From: Sipunculus nudus
Lineage: Eukaryota > Annelida > Sipuncula > Golfingiida > Sipunculidae
Assembly (NCBI GenBank): GCA_026874595.1
Contig: CM049311.1
Coordinates: 40,367,676 to 40,431,675 of the forward strand
Length of the DNA: 64,000 nt
Reading direction: 5' to 3'
In this document: one piece after another, positions 1 through 12,645 of the stretch
How positions within the stretch are numbered: the stretch's first letter is position 1
Layout: each line of letters opens with the position of its first letter
Notes under the pieces: model-generated
Told to the model about the DNA's origin: nothing
What the model saw: the letters and a program-made list of their open reading frames with translations, nothing else
The model's database searches: none
Made by a program: the position numbers and the translations under genes

Positions 1-179
1 TAACAGATTAGACAACAGTTCAGGGTTCAGTCAGTGCAACCAGGTAAGATCAAGATTTACTGAGTGCAGTAGCTACACCTGGCACTTAGCCACCTTTGAC
101 TAAGAGGCAACTGCCTTCCTCAGCTGAGCTTGGTCAGCGGAGAGGACCCAACTAAAGGAAGTTTGATGTATCCTCAAGA

Positions 180-918
180 AATTTTGGCATGTCCATGCTT
201 CTCTGATGGCTTTCTCTTACACAAGACTTGTGTCGCCACCTACAATGATGTTTGCACAGAAATTTGATATATCAGCCTGAATTTGTGCATATCTGACATA
301 TCTGTACATCTCAGATAGCTTGTCGTATGCAAGACTTGTGGCACCACCTATAATTGTTTTTTTTTCTTTGGGTTTCATGCATCAGCGCACATAGCTCAAG
401 GTTTTTTTTTAAAGTATGTGCCTAATATTTGCATGTCCATACATCATCGATGGCTTTTTCATACACAAAACTGTTGGTGCCAACTACAATCATTTTTGTG
501 TTATATACATCCATGCCAGTATTTCAGGAGTGACGTTTGTGTATTTGGCACAAAATGTTTCGGGTTCAAAATGTTTAGGACTTGCTTTGTATATGTATCT
601 GTAATTTTTCTAAACAATTTTGATATGAAAATCTAATTATATATGTCAGCATGAAAAAAAGCATTGTAACCAACATCTTTCAGAATGTGTAAACAGATCT
701 GACAAGAGGCCAAGATTTTGTCTGTATCGACTGTCAACTATTTCAGAGTGGGCCAGGTTTCATCCATCTACAATCATTTTTGTGTTGTGTAGATCCATGA
801 CAGTATTTCAGGAGTGACATTTGTGTAATTGGTGCTTATACTAGGGTTCAAAATGATTAGTATTTGCTTTTTATAAATATCTGTTATTATTCTAAACATT
901 TTTGTTAAGAAAATCTTA
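180..918. repeat. Dispersed repeat, two diverged copies of a ~155-bp module
   Basis: Positions about 479-632 and 768-918 are clearly related. Both contain CTACAATCATTTTTGTGTT, then ATCCATG, then CAGTATTTCAGGAGTGAC, then GGGTTCAAAATG, and both end near AAAATCT. The stretch before them (roughly 230-480) has GTCGCCACCTACAAT, GTGGCACCACCTATAAT and GTTGGTGCCAACTACAAT. These resemble the GGTGGCGCCACC signature of the dispersed family at 25.8-27.3 and 56.5-57.1 kb. The short open frames here (about 62-72 codons) overlap the repeat and are not credible genes. I see a non-coding interspersed repeat of unknown class; the two copies may be an internal duplication. Confidence 0.6.
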
Positions 919-1260
919 TGAATATATCAACAAGCACTTCTTCTGCTGTGTCAAGACATTCAATTAGGAAAATTATTAGGTGGACCGAGAGGAAAGATGA
1001 GGACACAGATAACCTTCTGATCAATGTGGTCAAAACCTGTCTTTATAACATTATCAATATTGATAAAACTGAAATCGACAGGTCTCACAGAGTGGGCCGC
1101 CCCCTACCAGGTGGAAAGCCAAGACCTGTAATCAGGTTATTGTTAAGTTCAGGTCACGCAGGACAAAGAACAGTGTGCTCAAAGGCAAGACGCGACTCCG
1201 AATGGCCGGGGACGCTACAAAGGGTCTCTACATAATTAATCCCTTCTTATTTTTGTTTCT
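918..1260 (+). pseudogene. L1-like LINE ORF1 relic
   Basis: The translation contains IDRSHRVGRPLPGGKPRP, which matches the conserved block of L1-type ORF1 (RNA-binding nucleic-acid chaperone) proteins in invertebrates. After KPRP, near position 1135, the homologous reading moves to another frame, where FRSRRTKNSVLKGK and then RMAGDATKGLYIIN can be read to about 1240. One frameshift is therefore visible. The protein would coat LINE RNA in a ribonucleoprotein. This copy is truncated at its N-terminus and dead. It lies upstream of, and on the same strand as, endonuclease remains at 1613-2260, the usual ORF1-ORF2 order. Identification rests on motif memory, not a search. Confidence 0.65.
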
Positions 1261-1612
1261 TGTTTTTTTTTTTTCAATTTAGCGGGTTAATTCAATTTAC
1301 CACTCGAATAGCACCAAATATATCAATATAAACAAATCTAGCTTATATTAACTTATAATAACTATTGTATATGCTATGCTTTGTATCTGTTTTACACTGG
1401 TTTTGATTTTCATTTTCAGTTAACTGGGCGACTTGCTAAACAATTATTTGACAATAGAGTGGATGAAATAGAGAATGTATCTGTAAAATATACTGATATG
1501 TTGTGGTTGATAATCAGGTAATGGTAAGATCAAGATCTGTGTTATTCTGTGGTGCTTTAATAGTAACATTATATCATACTACCATATAAGGGCCTCAGGT
1601 AATTAATTAACA

Positions 1613-2270
1613 GGAATTACATTCAATGTTAATGGTCTGGGTAGAAAAAAAATTTAAATCTATAGTTGGCTGTCAAATAGAAGTTGGACTGAGAGTAAAA
1701 TTATCCTATCCAGACTCCCATTGTACAACACAAGCAGAGGAATACTGGAAAAAAAGGATGGCCAGGCTGGATTTATTTTTCTCATGAACTAATAAAGCAA
1801 GCGGTGTGGTTATTATGGTGGGTGAAAAACTAGTTTAAAGAATTGTATAAGCTTTCTGATGCTGGTGGACGTTATTTAATTTTGAAAGCTGGAGTTTAGG
1901 GTTATAATTATATTTTGATTAACACGTATGCTCCTAATACTGAAAGAGAACGATGATCGTTCTTTGCTGCTGTTTCAACCGTGCTAAAAATTTAAACATG
2001 GCTTCTGAAACATAATTGCGGTAGGTGATTTACATTTGTCACAGTTTGATACAGACACTAGGAATGTCAATGGGTCAAACATGATAAAATCTATTCTGTG
2101 TAAGTATAATTTAGTTGACTTGTGGGAGTTACGGAACCTTGATATATGTTAATATACATGGCGATCGAAAAATTTCAATAAGACCAAGACGACTTTTACT
2201 TGATTAGGTATTTGTTGTAGATTCTCTTTATGCCCATATAAATTATATAGAAATTATAGAGAAAAGATAT
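1613..2270 (+). pseudogene. L1-like LINE ORF2 endonuclease (APE) relic
   Basis: Fragments in shifting frames match the apurinic-like endonuclease at the start of L1-type ORF2. In order they are ITFNVNGLG (about 1613), GRYLILKA followed by ILINTYAPNTERER (about 1870-1950), GDLHLSQFDTDTRNVNGSN (about 2023-2080), LVDLWELRNLDI, TWRSKNFNK (about 2158-2184) and VDSLYAHINYI (about 2215-2250). NTYAPN and the GDLH segment (GDFN in active enzymes) are family landmarks. The domain normally nicks target DNA to prime reverse transcription. Many stops and frameshifts make it non-functional. At about 2275 the sequence switches directly to BEL/Pao gag, so the LINE is either truncated there or interrupted by that element. 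Confidence 0.65.
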
Positions 2271-2274
2271 TTCA

Positions 2275-3973
2275 TTTGAAAGCACAGTCTGTGTTTTGGT
2301 TGTTTATCTTCAGGACACATTCCTAAGAACAGTCAACATAGAGTGACATGTAAAAGCTGCAATGGTAAACATCCGAAAAGTATGCACGAAGATCAAACAA
2401 AGAAGAATTACAGTGCTTGAAGGGCAAAGAAGTCAGAAAGCAAAGAAAGTTTTGCAAGGACCCAGAGTTCTCAAATCTTCTCAGAACGAACCAAGAAATA
2501 GCACCTGTAATGCAGGATCAAGTACAAAAGCCGATTTCCTCCATGGTCTTTCCTTTATGGTTCTTAGAACAGTTGGGGTATGCTCTTTTAGATACATTAT
2601 CAGATACCACGTTTGTCTTAAGCCAAGTAGCAGACAGGCTCCAAAGTGAGAATAAAGAATCCACTGGACTTGGGCTCACAACGTTATGCTCATCAGCTGT
2701 CAGAAATACAAGGACCTAGAAGTACAAGGATATGATTCGGATATTCGGATTACTTTGCCAACAACCTATTCAGGAGATCAAATTCCACAGGATGAAAGAC
2801 ACATCCCCTCACCATACGTCGCAGAAAGGTGGCCCCAACTAAGAGAAATCGCTTAAAAGATATAGATTTTGTTGAATGGGAGATCGGACTATTCATTGGA
2901 TAGAACTGTCCTCAGGCATTTGCACCACGTCATTGCATTACAGGCGTTGAAAATGAGCCCTTTTCTGAGTGTACTGATCTTGGACGGAGTGTCGTAGGGT
3001 ACGCAAGTTTGTCGGACGACTTTTGCAATTGCTATTGGGCTAACAAATCTCACAGCCAGGCGAAAGGTTCAGGATAATCTCTTGATTGGAAATGATTGTA
3101 ATGAAGTCACGATTGTTGTCAAGGAATCGGTCAAGGGGGATCCTCCATCGGCAATCTCCTCGAATCTGATTTTTCTGAACGTCAGTCAGATAAATGTTCA
3201 CCTCTCAGGACGATATGAGGTTAATGAAGGTTTTGCAGGAAAGAATATACCAGGAAGATGATAGGTATTTCCTCATGCCCTTATCGTTCAGAGGTGTACG
3301 ACCTGCCTAGTCAAACAAATAATCCACTGCAATGCGACGGGCAATAGTCAATTGGAACCATTGGACAGTGGATTCTATCAGTGATCATTCGGCACCAACT
3401 CCTCTTACACCGAACCACCTTCTTATTCATGAAGTCCTCAGTTGTCCCTCCTCTGTCAGGTTTATTTGTACAAGCGGATGTTCATACACGCAAGAGATGG
3501 CGGATAGTACAATTTCTTGCCAACGAATTTTGGCAGAAGTGGAGAAAAGAAAATCTCCAATGCTTTACAATGTCGCAAGAAGTTACATGAAAATCGGAGG
3601 AACCTCCAAGTAGGTGACATTGTAAATCTCAGACAAGATAATTTAGTCAAAGGACATTGACACCTTGGCCGAGTCATTAGAGTTCTACCAAGTAAGGATG
3701 GGATGGTAAGAAAGGTTAAGTTGCTCATGGCAACATCCATCTCACCCCAGCAAAGATGGTAAGAGACTTGCCAAACCTACTATCTTGAAAAGGCCTATCA
3801 ATAAATTGACTCTTCTCGTTGAGAGTGACCTTCCTCAACCGTAGGCAAGTAGATTCAAGGTGGGTCCGTGATGATGGACATCAGTGCACGTTTAAAATAG
3901 TTTTAATAAGTATAGTTTTTAGTTTTATATTCTTTTAAGTGGTAAGAAATCATAGATGATTTCGAAGGGGAAG
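2275..3973 (+). pseudogene. BEL/Pao LTR retrotransposon internal region, deleted and frameshifted
   Basis: Gag-pol pieces appear in order. A zinc knuckle lies at about 2290-2395 (CFGCLSSGHIPKNSQHR then CKSCNGKHPKSMH), with one expected Cys replaced by Ser. A retropepsin-like segment lies at about 2566-2645 (ALLDTLSDTTFVLSQVADRL), where the usual D-T/S-G reads DTL. A GLFIG.NCPQAFAPRHCITG-like block lies at about 2880-2945. The conserved pre-RT block lies at about 3150-3308 (LLESDFSERQ; KVLQERIYQEDDRYFLMPLS). The integrase C-terminus lies at about 3385-3740 (APTPLTPNHLL, RKRWRIVQFLANEFWQKW, NLQVGDIVNLRQDNLVKGH, LGRVIRVLPSKDGMVRKVK), and the terminal KRPINKLTLLVESD ends with a stop near 3844. 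Reverse transcriptase, RNase H and most of the integrase are missing between about 3308 and 3330. A purine tract, GAAGGGGAAG, at 3964-3973 abuts the probable LTR. Confidence 0.8.
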
Positions 3974-4737
3974 TGTAACGTATTTTGGTAACGTTAAGCC
4001 AGGGAGCTAGCTCAGGCGAGAGTCATATTGGAAAGGTCACGTGGTCTCTACTGGCTTAGACCAGTTCGCAATTTGTATTCCGGCAGTCGTTTATCTTTAT
4101 AGATGAACATACCTCCATGACCCATCCAGGGTAATCAACGAGGTTAATGTGTTTTCTTACTTCGTATAATCTATGAGATATTAACTGCCTGGTTTTCCCT
4201 TGTCAGTTATTTGAACGTACCCCCCCCCCCCGCCTTTCTGTATACTTCTTAGCGTAATCTTAGAGCTTGAATACTACTCGTATCAGGAATGAGCGAAGCG
4301 ATCCTTATATCATTTAAATTGTATACTTAATTTATCGAGAATTCATAGTCGTTTATAACTTTGGTTCATATTATAAGCATACCACCTAATAGTTTAAGTT
4401 TCGCTCCATAGATGGCGATCCCATTCGTCTTCAAAACGTTATATAATCTCAGTCTTGAACACTGGACTCCTTTAGATTTATTTATACTGCTATTTATATT
4501 GTGTGTCAGTAAGTATAGTCTGTTACTTGTTCATGGAAACTGTACATCACAGAAGATGTAATTATATATGAATTAATCAGAAGTATATTATTATGTTAAG
4601 TAAAGCTTAATATCATTTATACTGTTGCAATATTCAGCAATGTTTTTTCTATATAACTTAGAGCAATAACTTTGTGTCTTTTCAGTTTCACGGTTTGTGT
4701 GGTCACAAACTCAAGTTTCACGGTTTGCGTGCTAACA
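3974..4737 (+). repeat. Probable 3' LTR of the BEL/Pao element
   Basis: The segment begins TGTAACG immediately after the polypurine tract GAAGGGGAAG and ends GCTAACA, giving TG...CA ends and about 764 bp. That is a plausible BEL/Pao LTR length. It holds a poly-C run at about 4219-4231 and near its end two copies of GTTTCACGGTTTG. No second LTR occurs in the window, because the 5' part of the element is replaced by LINE sequence near 2275. No target duplication can therefore be tested and the right boundary is an inference. Confidence 0.5.
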
Positions 4738-5900
4738 CTTATAGTCTTAAGGACCATTTAAGAGAGTGGGTCCACTGATACAGAATAAAACAAGGTTACA
4801 AGATTTCAAGATGTTTATGTGATATCAAAAGATCATTTATACCGTATACGAACTCTTACTTTATTTTTGTGGATGTTTGTCGGAGCTATTAAAACGTTTT
4901 ATTGTAAGATAAAAGAATGGGCCAGCATTTATGGATTGGATTAACCAAAAATGAATACAGGTGTACTTAATATTGGGAGTTGCAAAGATGCCCAGCGTAA
5001 GGCCCCTTTTCCATGATCGCATATCGACTATCGGTTCGCGTTTTCGTCTGCGAGCAAAAAAATCGCGCATCACACAATTGATTTTCCGTGAAGGTATAAT
5101 TCATTGGCGGAAAGGCGATCGTGGAAAAGGTAAACTTGGTTGACACTGGAGCGATTTTCCACAAATGTACAAACAGAGATAAGTTTAATTTTCCATCGTT
5201 TTATAATGTTCTTAAGAAAGTAAAATGTATTTAACTGTTGGAACGAAGGGTAACAGAATAAAGTAACAAACTCGCTAAACATGTACAAAAAAGGGAAAAT
5301 ATTTAACCAGGCTAACGTTATCATGCTGTTATATTTAATATTGGATTTAACTTGACTGTTTGTCTACGTTTAATATTTAACTTTTCTCGGGGGATGTCAA
5401 TAAGAAAATGAGCAATGTGGAAAAAAGGTATGCTATGAGACAAATCCCGGAAACAGAGAGAGAGAAAAAAGACATGCTGACGGTGAGGATTCTTCAAGCA
5501 TGGGTTATTTGACATCTTTAATTCGCTTTACTGCTAAAAACTAATTTTTCTCGTGCGATGCCTTGGGATAAAGGTAAGCGTGTGCTTACCTCATGACACT
5601 CGTGTGTCTTTAAAAAAAACTCAACGAACACCAATAGCACATTTTGTTCCACAAATAATTGTTTCTTGGCGATCTATCTTCTCCACAGGGGGCAACAAAC
5701 AGGCGAAACCTTTTAACAAAGTATGACTGGTTACGTGAACAGAATGCTATTTGTGATTCTATAACCTTTGCTAAAGATGCAGCATCTTATTCGAAACGAA
5801 ATGGCTGAGGAGACAGTCACTGCGTCAAAGCGACGTTACTTTTTGAAAGCTTCTTTGTGAAGGTATTACAATCGCTAAGACGAGAAGATACATTGATAAC
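4738..5900. other. AT-rich stretch, nothing recognised
   Basis: Short open frames of 60-84 codons occur on both strands, as expected by chance. I see no family motif, tandem repeat or convincing splice-bounded exon. The segment lies between the BEL/Pao LTR and a LINE reverse-transcriptase scrap and could be unrecognisable LINE body. Confidence 0.5.
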
Positions 5901-5929
5901 TGAAATTTATAGACAATGAATTACTAAAC

Positions 5930-6300
5930 GTGCAACTTGGGCTTGCCCATAAATTTAGTGTTTTTGTTCAAAATAAAACTTGGTATCTCTACTGAAAACG
6001 TGGATACCATATTTAAAGTATCACTTTACAAAAATAAAGTCATTAAATAGTTCAATACGCAGACGATACTCTGATTTTTATAAATAATAAAACATGACTG
6101 ACAACACTTCATATATCTTTAACATGTTTGTTGACTGAAGTTTAATAAAAAATAATCAGATGTTATGAGGCAAGGTTCGACATCACTGTAAAAGGAAACT
6201 ATTTGGTATTAAATGAACAGACCCTTCGATGCATACATTTATCGTTCAATGAGATTATAAACAGAAATGTACAGAATTATAAATTTCTGTTAAATAGAAA
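5930..6300 (+). pseudogene. LINE reverse-transcriptase scrap with intact YADD box
   Basis: Positions 6053-6091 read QYADDTLIFINNK, the catalytic YxDD motif of L1-type reverse transcriptase in its usual sequence context. Flanking frames are broken by stops, and the rest of the domain (such as the GCPLSP block upstream) is not recognisable. The strand matches the LINE relic at 0.9-2.3 kb, so this may be the downstream half of that element separated by the BEL/Pao insertion, or an independent copy. Only the YADD block is certain. Confidence 0.5.
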
Positions 6301-8393
6301 TACCGGCAGACTTGGTAGAAATACTGTCAGGACTATGAAACGAGTGGTTTAAGAACTCCATGCATAGATTCTGTTGTATTCTGTTTTAACAATTTCTTGT
6401 ATATTTATGACATATATTTGTATATATGGCAAAGGTCAATGATGGAAATTTTTGGGAACATGAGAATATGTCTTAATCGTTTGATAACGTTACTTCGGAA
6501 TTTTATGTCAGGGGTAAATCTGATAAGTTAATATGAGCAAACTACCAACATCTGAAAGGAAGCTCATATGCCTGGAAAATTCTTAAAATGGAGTATTTAA
6601 CTAATAGTAGTTCAAATGAAGAGCACTTGGTCTAACAAACATTTAAAAATAGATGAAAACATAAGGACATAACTTGAATGGAGAGATAAATATTCCAGTA
6701 GATTTGGGTATAATAATGGATATCAATGATCGAGTTCCCATACCTTTTAAATACTGGCCGCACAATATTGGTCTACCTTTTAACTTATTTTTTTAACTTA
6801 TTCATGCAATCGGTGTATTTATATCTAAAAAAATTGTATCTGTGTTTCCACGACGGAAACGATCTAAACTTGCATATAATAAAATGGGATTAGGAAAGTG
6901 CCGCAGTATCCGGATAGGCTTTGTCATGAAAATAAGGAGTTAAGTGTATAAAAATTTTCGCATTTGGAACAATTTCGTTACAATATCTTTTGAAAAAAAT
7001 TCAACAAAGTAAGCATATAGAAAAATAAAGGGGGGTATGTCCAAATGTTTCAAACTTATCTGTAACGTTCAACACTAGGCTGTTTTAGGACAGAATTTTC
7101 ACGTGATTGTGCTATGTGTATGTTTCTATTGACTTCAACAGAACTAACCATGATAGTTAATTGTCAGAATACACTCCCTGTGCAGCATTATGCACTGCGG
7201 TCCTTCCAGATCTCCTTCCGGTGACCGCTGTTTCACTTGGGGTTAGATGCACAGTCCGATATCACGCTCTCATTGATCTGATTACAATGCTTTGCTTTGA
7301 GTCAGCCCTGATGGTGAAATAATCTTGATATACTAAAGCGGCGAAGATATGAAACGACTGTGGATAAATGCTAGGTGAGGAGTGTATTGTGAAGGCTACT
7401 CGCTGCAGCACCAACGCTTCCAACATTAGGAGTTCAAATCAGTATCCTCAAATGATGATAAAGCATCAAGTGATATGAAATACATAATAATTCTGAATGA
7501 ATACAAAGCTCAAGGCCAATAATAGTACCCCCAAAAAATCCAGTCCCTATTTTGTGTTATATGTTCCCAAAGCATCGGAAAAGGCTGAGTGAATTAATAT
7601 GCTTTCGGAAGACCAGGAAGTCAAAGTATAACGTCGGATGAAACTGACTATGTCGGTAATATAATAGCAAAATTCCAACCTTTTTATCCGGGATTTGCTG
7701 GTCTTTATATCAGTCAATTGATGGAAGGGAGAAACTGTACAAATACAAGTATTGTAGAGGGTCCAAGGCTTGATGTCTGGGCGGAACAAATGTTTGTCAG
7801 AGATAATTACACTCTTCAGTCAAGTAGTACATTTAGTTGAAGAGTCACGTGCGGTCGACGGCTCGCGTTTACTTAAATCGGTGATAATCATGCAACTAGT
7901 GTAGCCAGGTGCAATCTGAATGTCCATTTATTAAATGACGCTTCCACAATCTACTCTCTTGTGTTACCGGGGTGACGGGCACACGTTTGTCCGAGTTAAC
8001 GAGTTAGGAATTAAGATCACAGACGGGGGGAAAAGGCCAGGAATCATCACAGGTTTAAACATCGGGCATCAATATTGACATTTACTTTGAATAGAATATC
8101 ACACTAGACTTGCGGGGAACCTACAATTATTTCATGGAGAAATTTAGCCAAAGTTAAGACATTGTAGTTTAAACTCAAGAAGTCTAAGTTTTTAATGTAA
8201 AAATTTGCATAATCCACTATCAAATCCCTGGAACAATGCATCTCCTGACGAACATCAAGCTCTTCACTTTCTCAGATCTGGAATGGGTAAAATAGCAAGA
8301 CGCGAACTAAACAGAGAATATTACTGACGAGTAATATGTAACTGCTTATATTGCTTACGTCAAATTCAGAATATGAACAACATGGGTCGGAAT
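6300..8393. other. AT-rich intergenic DNA with a weak dispersed-repeat match
   Basis: No coding region is supported. At about 7255-7390 there is partial similarity to 28840-28985: both have CACGCTCTCATT, TCTGATT.CAAT, CCCTG.TGGT, a segment ending near AAGCGGCGA / AAGCGGTTA, and GTGAGGAGTGTA. This suggests two old copies of one interspersed repeat, possibly SINE-like. The rest shows nothing distinctive. Confidence 0.4.
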
Positions 8394-8439
8394 CAGGGGC
8401 TGATCCAGGATGTTTCAGCTGGGGGGGGGGGGGGGGGGG
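8394..8439 (+). mobile_element. Single terminus of a hAT-like MITE, plus poly-G
   Basis: CAGGGGCTGATCCAGGAT at 8394-8411 differs by one base from the left terminus of the complete MITE at 51355. It is followed, as in that copy, by a long G run (8421-8439, 19 G). No opposite terminus or 5-bp duplication was found downstream, so this is a truncated copy or one whose right end has decayed. Confidence 0.5.
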
Positions 8440-11400
8440 ATAGAATAAAAAGACGTAGATTGATACAGTTTAGAACTGAAAAAAATAGGACTCCTAGTCA
8501 TAAAATTCATATCATGATTATCGATATTTTTATTTGGGAAATATACGTTTTTATTTATATTCCTATTTCTTTTATTCTAGGCGTTATCTGAGATTCACCC
8601 AAATACCCTTCAACAGTACTATAATATTCGAAATGCTATTCATCTATTATCTTTTTAATATAGACGTAAAGATGCCACGAAATATATAGCATTTGTCAAT
8701 GGGCTGAGACGTGTATCCAATCGTGCTTCTTCAATATTCTCTGAATTTCGGTGCGTGTGGGAGAGGTATATTTCAAGAAGCGTTTTTTTTTCTCACCTAT
8801 TAAAGATAACAAATGTGGGTTCTTTTTTTCTGGAGTAGACATGAACACTCGCCCAGTCACGGACGCTAATAAAACTACATTATAAAAAGATAAAAGAGCA
8901 AAAAGGATTTTTCTGGATTTTCTGTTTCAATATTTACTTACAAGTAAATGCACTCAATATTCTTATTCCACATTATGTTTTGAATCTTCCCCTGACTGAA
9001 TTTATAAAAGCGATTTCACTTGAATCAGAATGACTAATGAATTGATTATTCAATCGATGATCTGTTCTGAATCTTAACTATCAATGAATAAATAACAAAC
9101 AAAATCAATATTAAGAAACTTAAGTTTTGCTTTTAGGTCTAAAGATTTTACTGCTTTGTCGTCTGAGCAATTACCTCTTTTTTCTGCTCAGATGTCGAGC
9201 CTTGTCTTTATGATTAAATATACAGGGATTTCTCGTGAAATCATTGAAACACCACCTAAGTTACCGGTGACATAACAAGTGTCTTGTGTCGCCCTTTGGA
9301 CTGCCACTTTTCAAAGATTCGATATTTTTATCTAAATATATCTTAAAGCAAACAAAATTTCGTCTTCCTATTTCTAGGAATTTAATAATTGAAAATATAT
9401 TTCGAAAGCACTTGCACCCTCGGTCATATACGTTGTACACTCTTATTTTAGTGCCAGGTTTGACAGGCTGGAAATACTACACAACTTATATAGGATATGG
9501 GTAAAAGCGAACAAATTTGGAATTTTAGAAATATAAGTATTTAAGAAAGAAGCAACATTTTCTTGACTATGAAACTCTTAATTATGAATTACAAATGTAT
9601 ACTTGACCGAATATATGTATTTGTAAAAATACGCATGTGTATGATTATTCCAGCTACTTTTTTGGTTAGGTAAAACTACAAATATATCATTGCATACACC
9701 TGAACCGAAATAAAAACACATCATGTGTCCCCTAGGTAAAAAAGCTCACCCTGTATTGTCATGGTATTCGCACATTTAGAGTCATAGGAGCCGGAGGAGG
9801 ACGAACGCAATAACCCCACCCAGTAGCCTTCCAATTATCTCTTGTTATGTTATCATACAGATATGAAAATCAGAATGCACGGACCTAACTATAATTTCTT
9901 TTTAATATTTATCAAATCAAAGCACCATTTATAAAATAAATACAAACAGTAGACATTTTGAAACGTGGACATTAAACAACATTGAAACATTTAAATAGTA
10001 TGTAAGGCAAACCGAAATCCCCTTATAATCGATGTTATACTTGAATTACTCTGCTGATTTTCTAGTTTATTTTACTCACTAATGTTTATTTTGAATAATC
10101 AGTAGCATTACGCTTCCCTGTGTGCGGTTACTACACACATGGGAGAACTCCGGCCGGCATGTACGTTGGACGCATTATAAAAAATCTTATTTTCCTATAT
10201 ATGTATGCAACGTTGTTCAATGCATTTTTGATCGATAGCAAATATCAATACTGTCTGTATATTTATATTTTTCTCTCTTAAAGTTTGACTAGTTTATATC
10301 CTTTCACTCTTGGAGAGGAGCAATACCCCTACAATAATTCGTGTATAATTGTATATACAGCCCCAATCCTAGTCCGCTTTATATGTTATTTATTACGAGG
10401 CAATACGTTTTCAGTGTTTACTTTGAACCGCAATCATATAAAAAAGACCATGCATTTACATATACAGTATATACTTTGTTCAACATCACTCAGTTGAATT
10501 CAATCAGAAATAAAATATCAGAAGAAGAAAGAATGTGCAGCTGAATAAGTGGAAACGCTTTTGGGAAATAAAAGGATATTATAGTTAGGTATCACGGGAA
10601 TATAGTACACCGAAGTAACTATTTAAAGACAGACAAATTGGCAACACTGTCAGATAACAAAAATATCATACTTTCAATACGAGAAACATTTGTTTAATTA
10701 AATGTCATTATTTACGTTATGTGTCACATTTGAATACCGGCTCTGTATAAATTATAAACTGATTGTTCTTTTATCTAAATATTTATGTGACACCTACCGC
10801 ATTTTCACAATACCTGCTGCATGGACTGTATTGGACTTGTATATGTCAGAGTGATTGCTTTCAGAACTGTAAGCTAAATTGTCCGTAGATATGTCTGAAT
10901 TAGTTGCAATGATGTATGTTATTCTTTTAATACTGAATTGATGATTATGATGGCAGAATTAACGATGTATTGATTTTTGAGATTGGGGAACATGGTTAAT
11001 TGTCTGTTTATACGAATGTGGAATTACTCATCGTCTTAAATGGTTGCATGGTCGCCCGTGCGTATGTGTGTTGTCCAGTCAGTGAAGAATAACCAGTGTT
11101 GTGATGATCTGAGATGTGTTATTCTGCAGCCCGATATGGATATTGTGTATATGGGGAAACGTGCCAGACTTTAAATGTTACCAGAAACTGCCAGTAATTC
11201 AGTGGTGTCACACATTACGTTACTTGCACTTTCCAGGAATTCGTTGACCTTTGGACATTTTAATGTTCTGTTTGCTCGTTAAAAACTTTTGTTGTGAATT
11301 AAGATAACCAGATGATAGGACATTTATTGATTAACCTGTGCAACAAGGATTACGCGATCATTGGGCACACTGAACCGTTCGTTCATTACTGTTACGGACA

Positions 11401-11782
11401 ATGGTATATTTAATGTATTCAGGACTCAGTGGTCCTTACGATACCTCGGATGTATTTTTGTTATTTAGCTATACTTAAATGCAGCATGACAGAGATCCAT
11501 CCTCCGGGTAAGTTTAAACTTTTATACATTTAAAATGTTAAAATGTCAAATACACTGGTTTATTGTTACGTACGGTCTTTTACTGTTGTGTGTGTTTCAG
11601 GTTTTCACAGAGTGAGCACTACCGAGAGTGATAGCAGAAACCAGACTCGTTACCTAAATTTACTTAAACGAATTACGATCATTAACATTAATTGGTTGTG
11701 ACAGAATATATTCTCATTGATATTTGGTCAGTTTATCAGCTTAATAATGTTGGAGATGCTGCTTACTTTTCTGTCATTATAA
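8440..11782. other. AT-rich intergenic DNA, nothing recognised
   Basis: No open frame above about 72 codons, no family motifs and no tandem array were found in this 3.3-kb stretch. It may be host non-coding DNA or heavily eroded repeats. Confidence 0.5.
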
Positions 11783-12119
11783 GGCCAAAATAAAAAAAGG
11801 TATGGTTCTCAGGCACTTTTTTTTCAGAAATCAATGCGGGCGGGCGCTTTTTTTATTTTAAATTTTTTGGTATGTTTTGATAAAAATGTCAAATGATAAG
11901 GGAAAAGCATGAAAATAACAGTTTTATTTTGCTAAATAAGTAAAAGCACTACAAAACAAAGGAAATTATATGGTTTTATCTTCTTGAAAGAAATGTCGGA
12001 GCGGCAGCAGCTCAAAATTGGAAAGTTTTTATTGAAAATCAAAATAAAAAGTTTTGATGCGGGGGTTTAAAATTGATGCGGGCGGTGCCTGAGAACCATA
12101 CCTTTAATTTTTTTTGGCC
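11783..12119. mobile_element. PIF/Harbinger-like MITE with TAA target duplication
   Basis: The 337-bp element has inverted ends. The left end runs GGCCAAAATAAAAAAAGG, TATGGTTCTCAGGCAC. The right end is the complement, GTGCCTGAGAACCATACC ... TTTTGGCC. GATGCGGGCGG-type GC-rich subterminal blocks also face each other. The flanks are TAA at 11780-11782 and TAA at 12120-12122, the 3-bp TWA duplication typical of PIF/Harbinger transposons. The interior is AT-rich and non-coding, so the element is non-autonomous and would need a transposase from elsewhere. Confidence 0.8.
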
Positions 12120-12644
12120 TAAGAGGCTACTAGGAATATTAGTGTGAGCTGATCAGACAAGTACGATGCTGTTGAGCGGTTTATGCCAAGACGTGATTAC
12201 GATCGGTGGCGACACACAGTTGAACGTTTTCTGTCATGTTATAAAAAACAACTTGTGATTACTAAGTAATCCGTTAGGAATGACAATGAGTCAGGGGGAC
12301 TGATGCGGTTTGCCTTGATACACTAAGTTCTACGTATAAGAATATCTAAACCTAAAGACACACACCAAATCGTGGGGAATATTCTATTGAGAGCTTAGTG
12401 ACAAGGACACAGTAGGTTACCCGTATAGCTACCCGCAGATAGATTCATTAGGAAACCAGGCTAACAATAATTTTTTTTTAGTTTTCATGCAGTCCTGTGT
12501 TTCCTATTTTGACTGTTCCCGTCTATAAAGTCACCCGCTGTTTACAGTGTGAATATCTAGCATAAAAGAGTATGATAAGGAAAAGGTATAGGTTAACAAT
12601 TAAAAATTTGATTTAAGAAAATGGTCCTTTTTTCATATATTTTG

Positions 12645-12645
<1 letters not shown>

